DNA of 5,850 nucleotides, from positions 1 through 5,850 of the forward strand of contig CANESA010000043.1 in the NCBI GenBank assembly GCA_947440735.1, in the 5' to 3' direction. A model generated the notes under the pieces. That model worked only from the letters and a program-made list of their open reading frames with translations. It ran no database searches and had not been told where the DNA came from. The DNA comes from Candidatus Nanopelagicaceae bacterium. Lineage in GTDB: Bacteria; Actinomycetota; Actinomycetes; Nanopelagicales; Nanopelagicaceae. Shown here in pieces: positions 5,828 to 5,850 of this stretch (position 1 is the first letter of the stretch; each line of letters starts with the position of its first letter). The position numbers were made by a program, and so were the translations under genes.

Positions 5828-5850
5828 CTCTTAATAAAGCAATCTTTAAT
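5828..5850. other. Unassigned 23-base tail at the window edge
   Basis: This A+T-rich stretch follows the DUF3159 stop and is too short to assign. On the minus strand one frame is open from the window edge to a TAG read at 5826-5824, which would share CTAG with the DUF3159 stop. A second minus-strand frame stays open further into DUF3159, and the third is closed by TAA in the tail. A convergent gene entering from the right is therefore possible but unproven. No terminator hairpin fits in the visible part. Confidence 0.25.

Noticed and set aside
1..5850. Mobile elements, CRISPR, tRNA or rRNA genes, defence or toxin systems
   Set aside because: I saw no transposase or integrase motifs, terminal repeats, regularly spaced repeats or cloverleaf-like segments. 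Nearly all bases belong to conserved housekeeping or actinobacterial core genes.

Overview
The window looks like ordinary chromosome from an actinobacterium with moderate, not high, G+C (roughly 45-50% by eye). The protein set points to Actinobacteria: an HflX with the long N-terminal extension seen in mycobacteria, and the actinobacterial families DUF4193, DUF3093 and DUF3159 clustered around dut and a PaaI-type thioesterase. Reduced G+C, overlapping genes and almost no spacers suggest a streamlined genome, such as the freshwater acI group (Nanopelagicales). That lineage guess is inference.

Layout. (1) Bases 1-3254 hold a tight plus-strand operon: the last 19 codons of an upstream gene (probably miaB), miaA (tRNA A37 dimethylallyltransferase), dapF (diaminopimelate epimerase) and hflX (ribosome-associated GTPase). 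The first two junctions are a lone TAG with zero or one codon before the next ATG, in the same reading frame. The third is an ATGATGA overlap. (2) Bases 3255-3386 form the only substantial intergenic gap. It contains a perfect 6-bp hairpin, a near-perfect 11-nt direct repeat and a very strong Shine-Dalgarno sequence that sets the GTG start of a small zinc-ribbon protein (DUF4193). (3) DUF4193 converges with a minus-strand two-helix membrane protein (DUF3093), their stop codons sharing TTAA. (4) A 41-bp divergent gap separates DUF3093 from a plus-strand operon of PaaI-type thioesterase, dut (dUTPase) and a polytopic membrane protein (DUF3159), each junction being a 4-bp ATGA overlap. Both sides of the divergent gap show a TAnnnT hexamer exactly 6 nt before the ATG, the geometry expected for leaderless transcripts.

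Function. MiaA and, if the partial gene is correctly assigned, MiaB act successively on tRNA A37. DapF supplies meso-diaminopimelate for peptidoglycan and lysine. HflX rescues or splits stalled ribosomes. Dut removes dUTP and supplies dUMP. DUF4193, DUF3093, DUF3159 and the thioesterase are conserved in actinobacteria but have no assigned role that I can support from sequence. The DUF4193/DUF3093/dut arrangement matches what I recall of the Mycobacterium tuberculosis Rv2699c-Rv2698-Rv2697c region.

I found no mobile element, CRISPR array, RNA gene, toxin-antitoxin pair or defence system, and nothing that qualifies as a new biological system. The points most worth a second look are the facing leaderless promoters, the structured leader before DUF4193, and the in-frame amber junctions.
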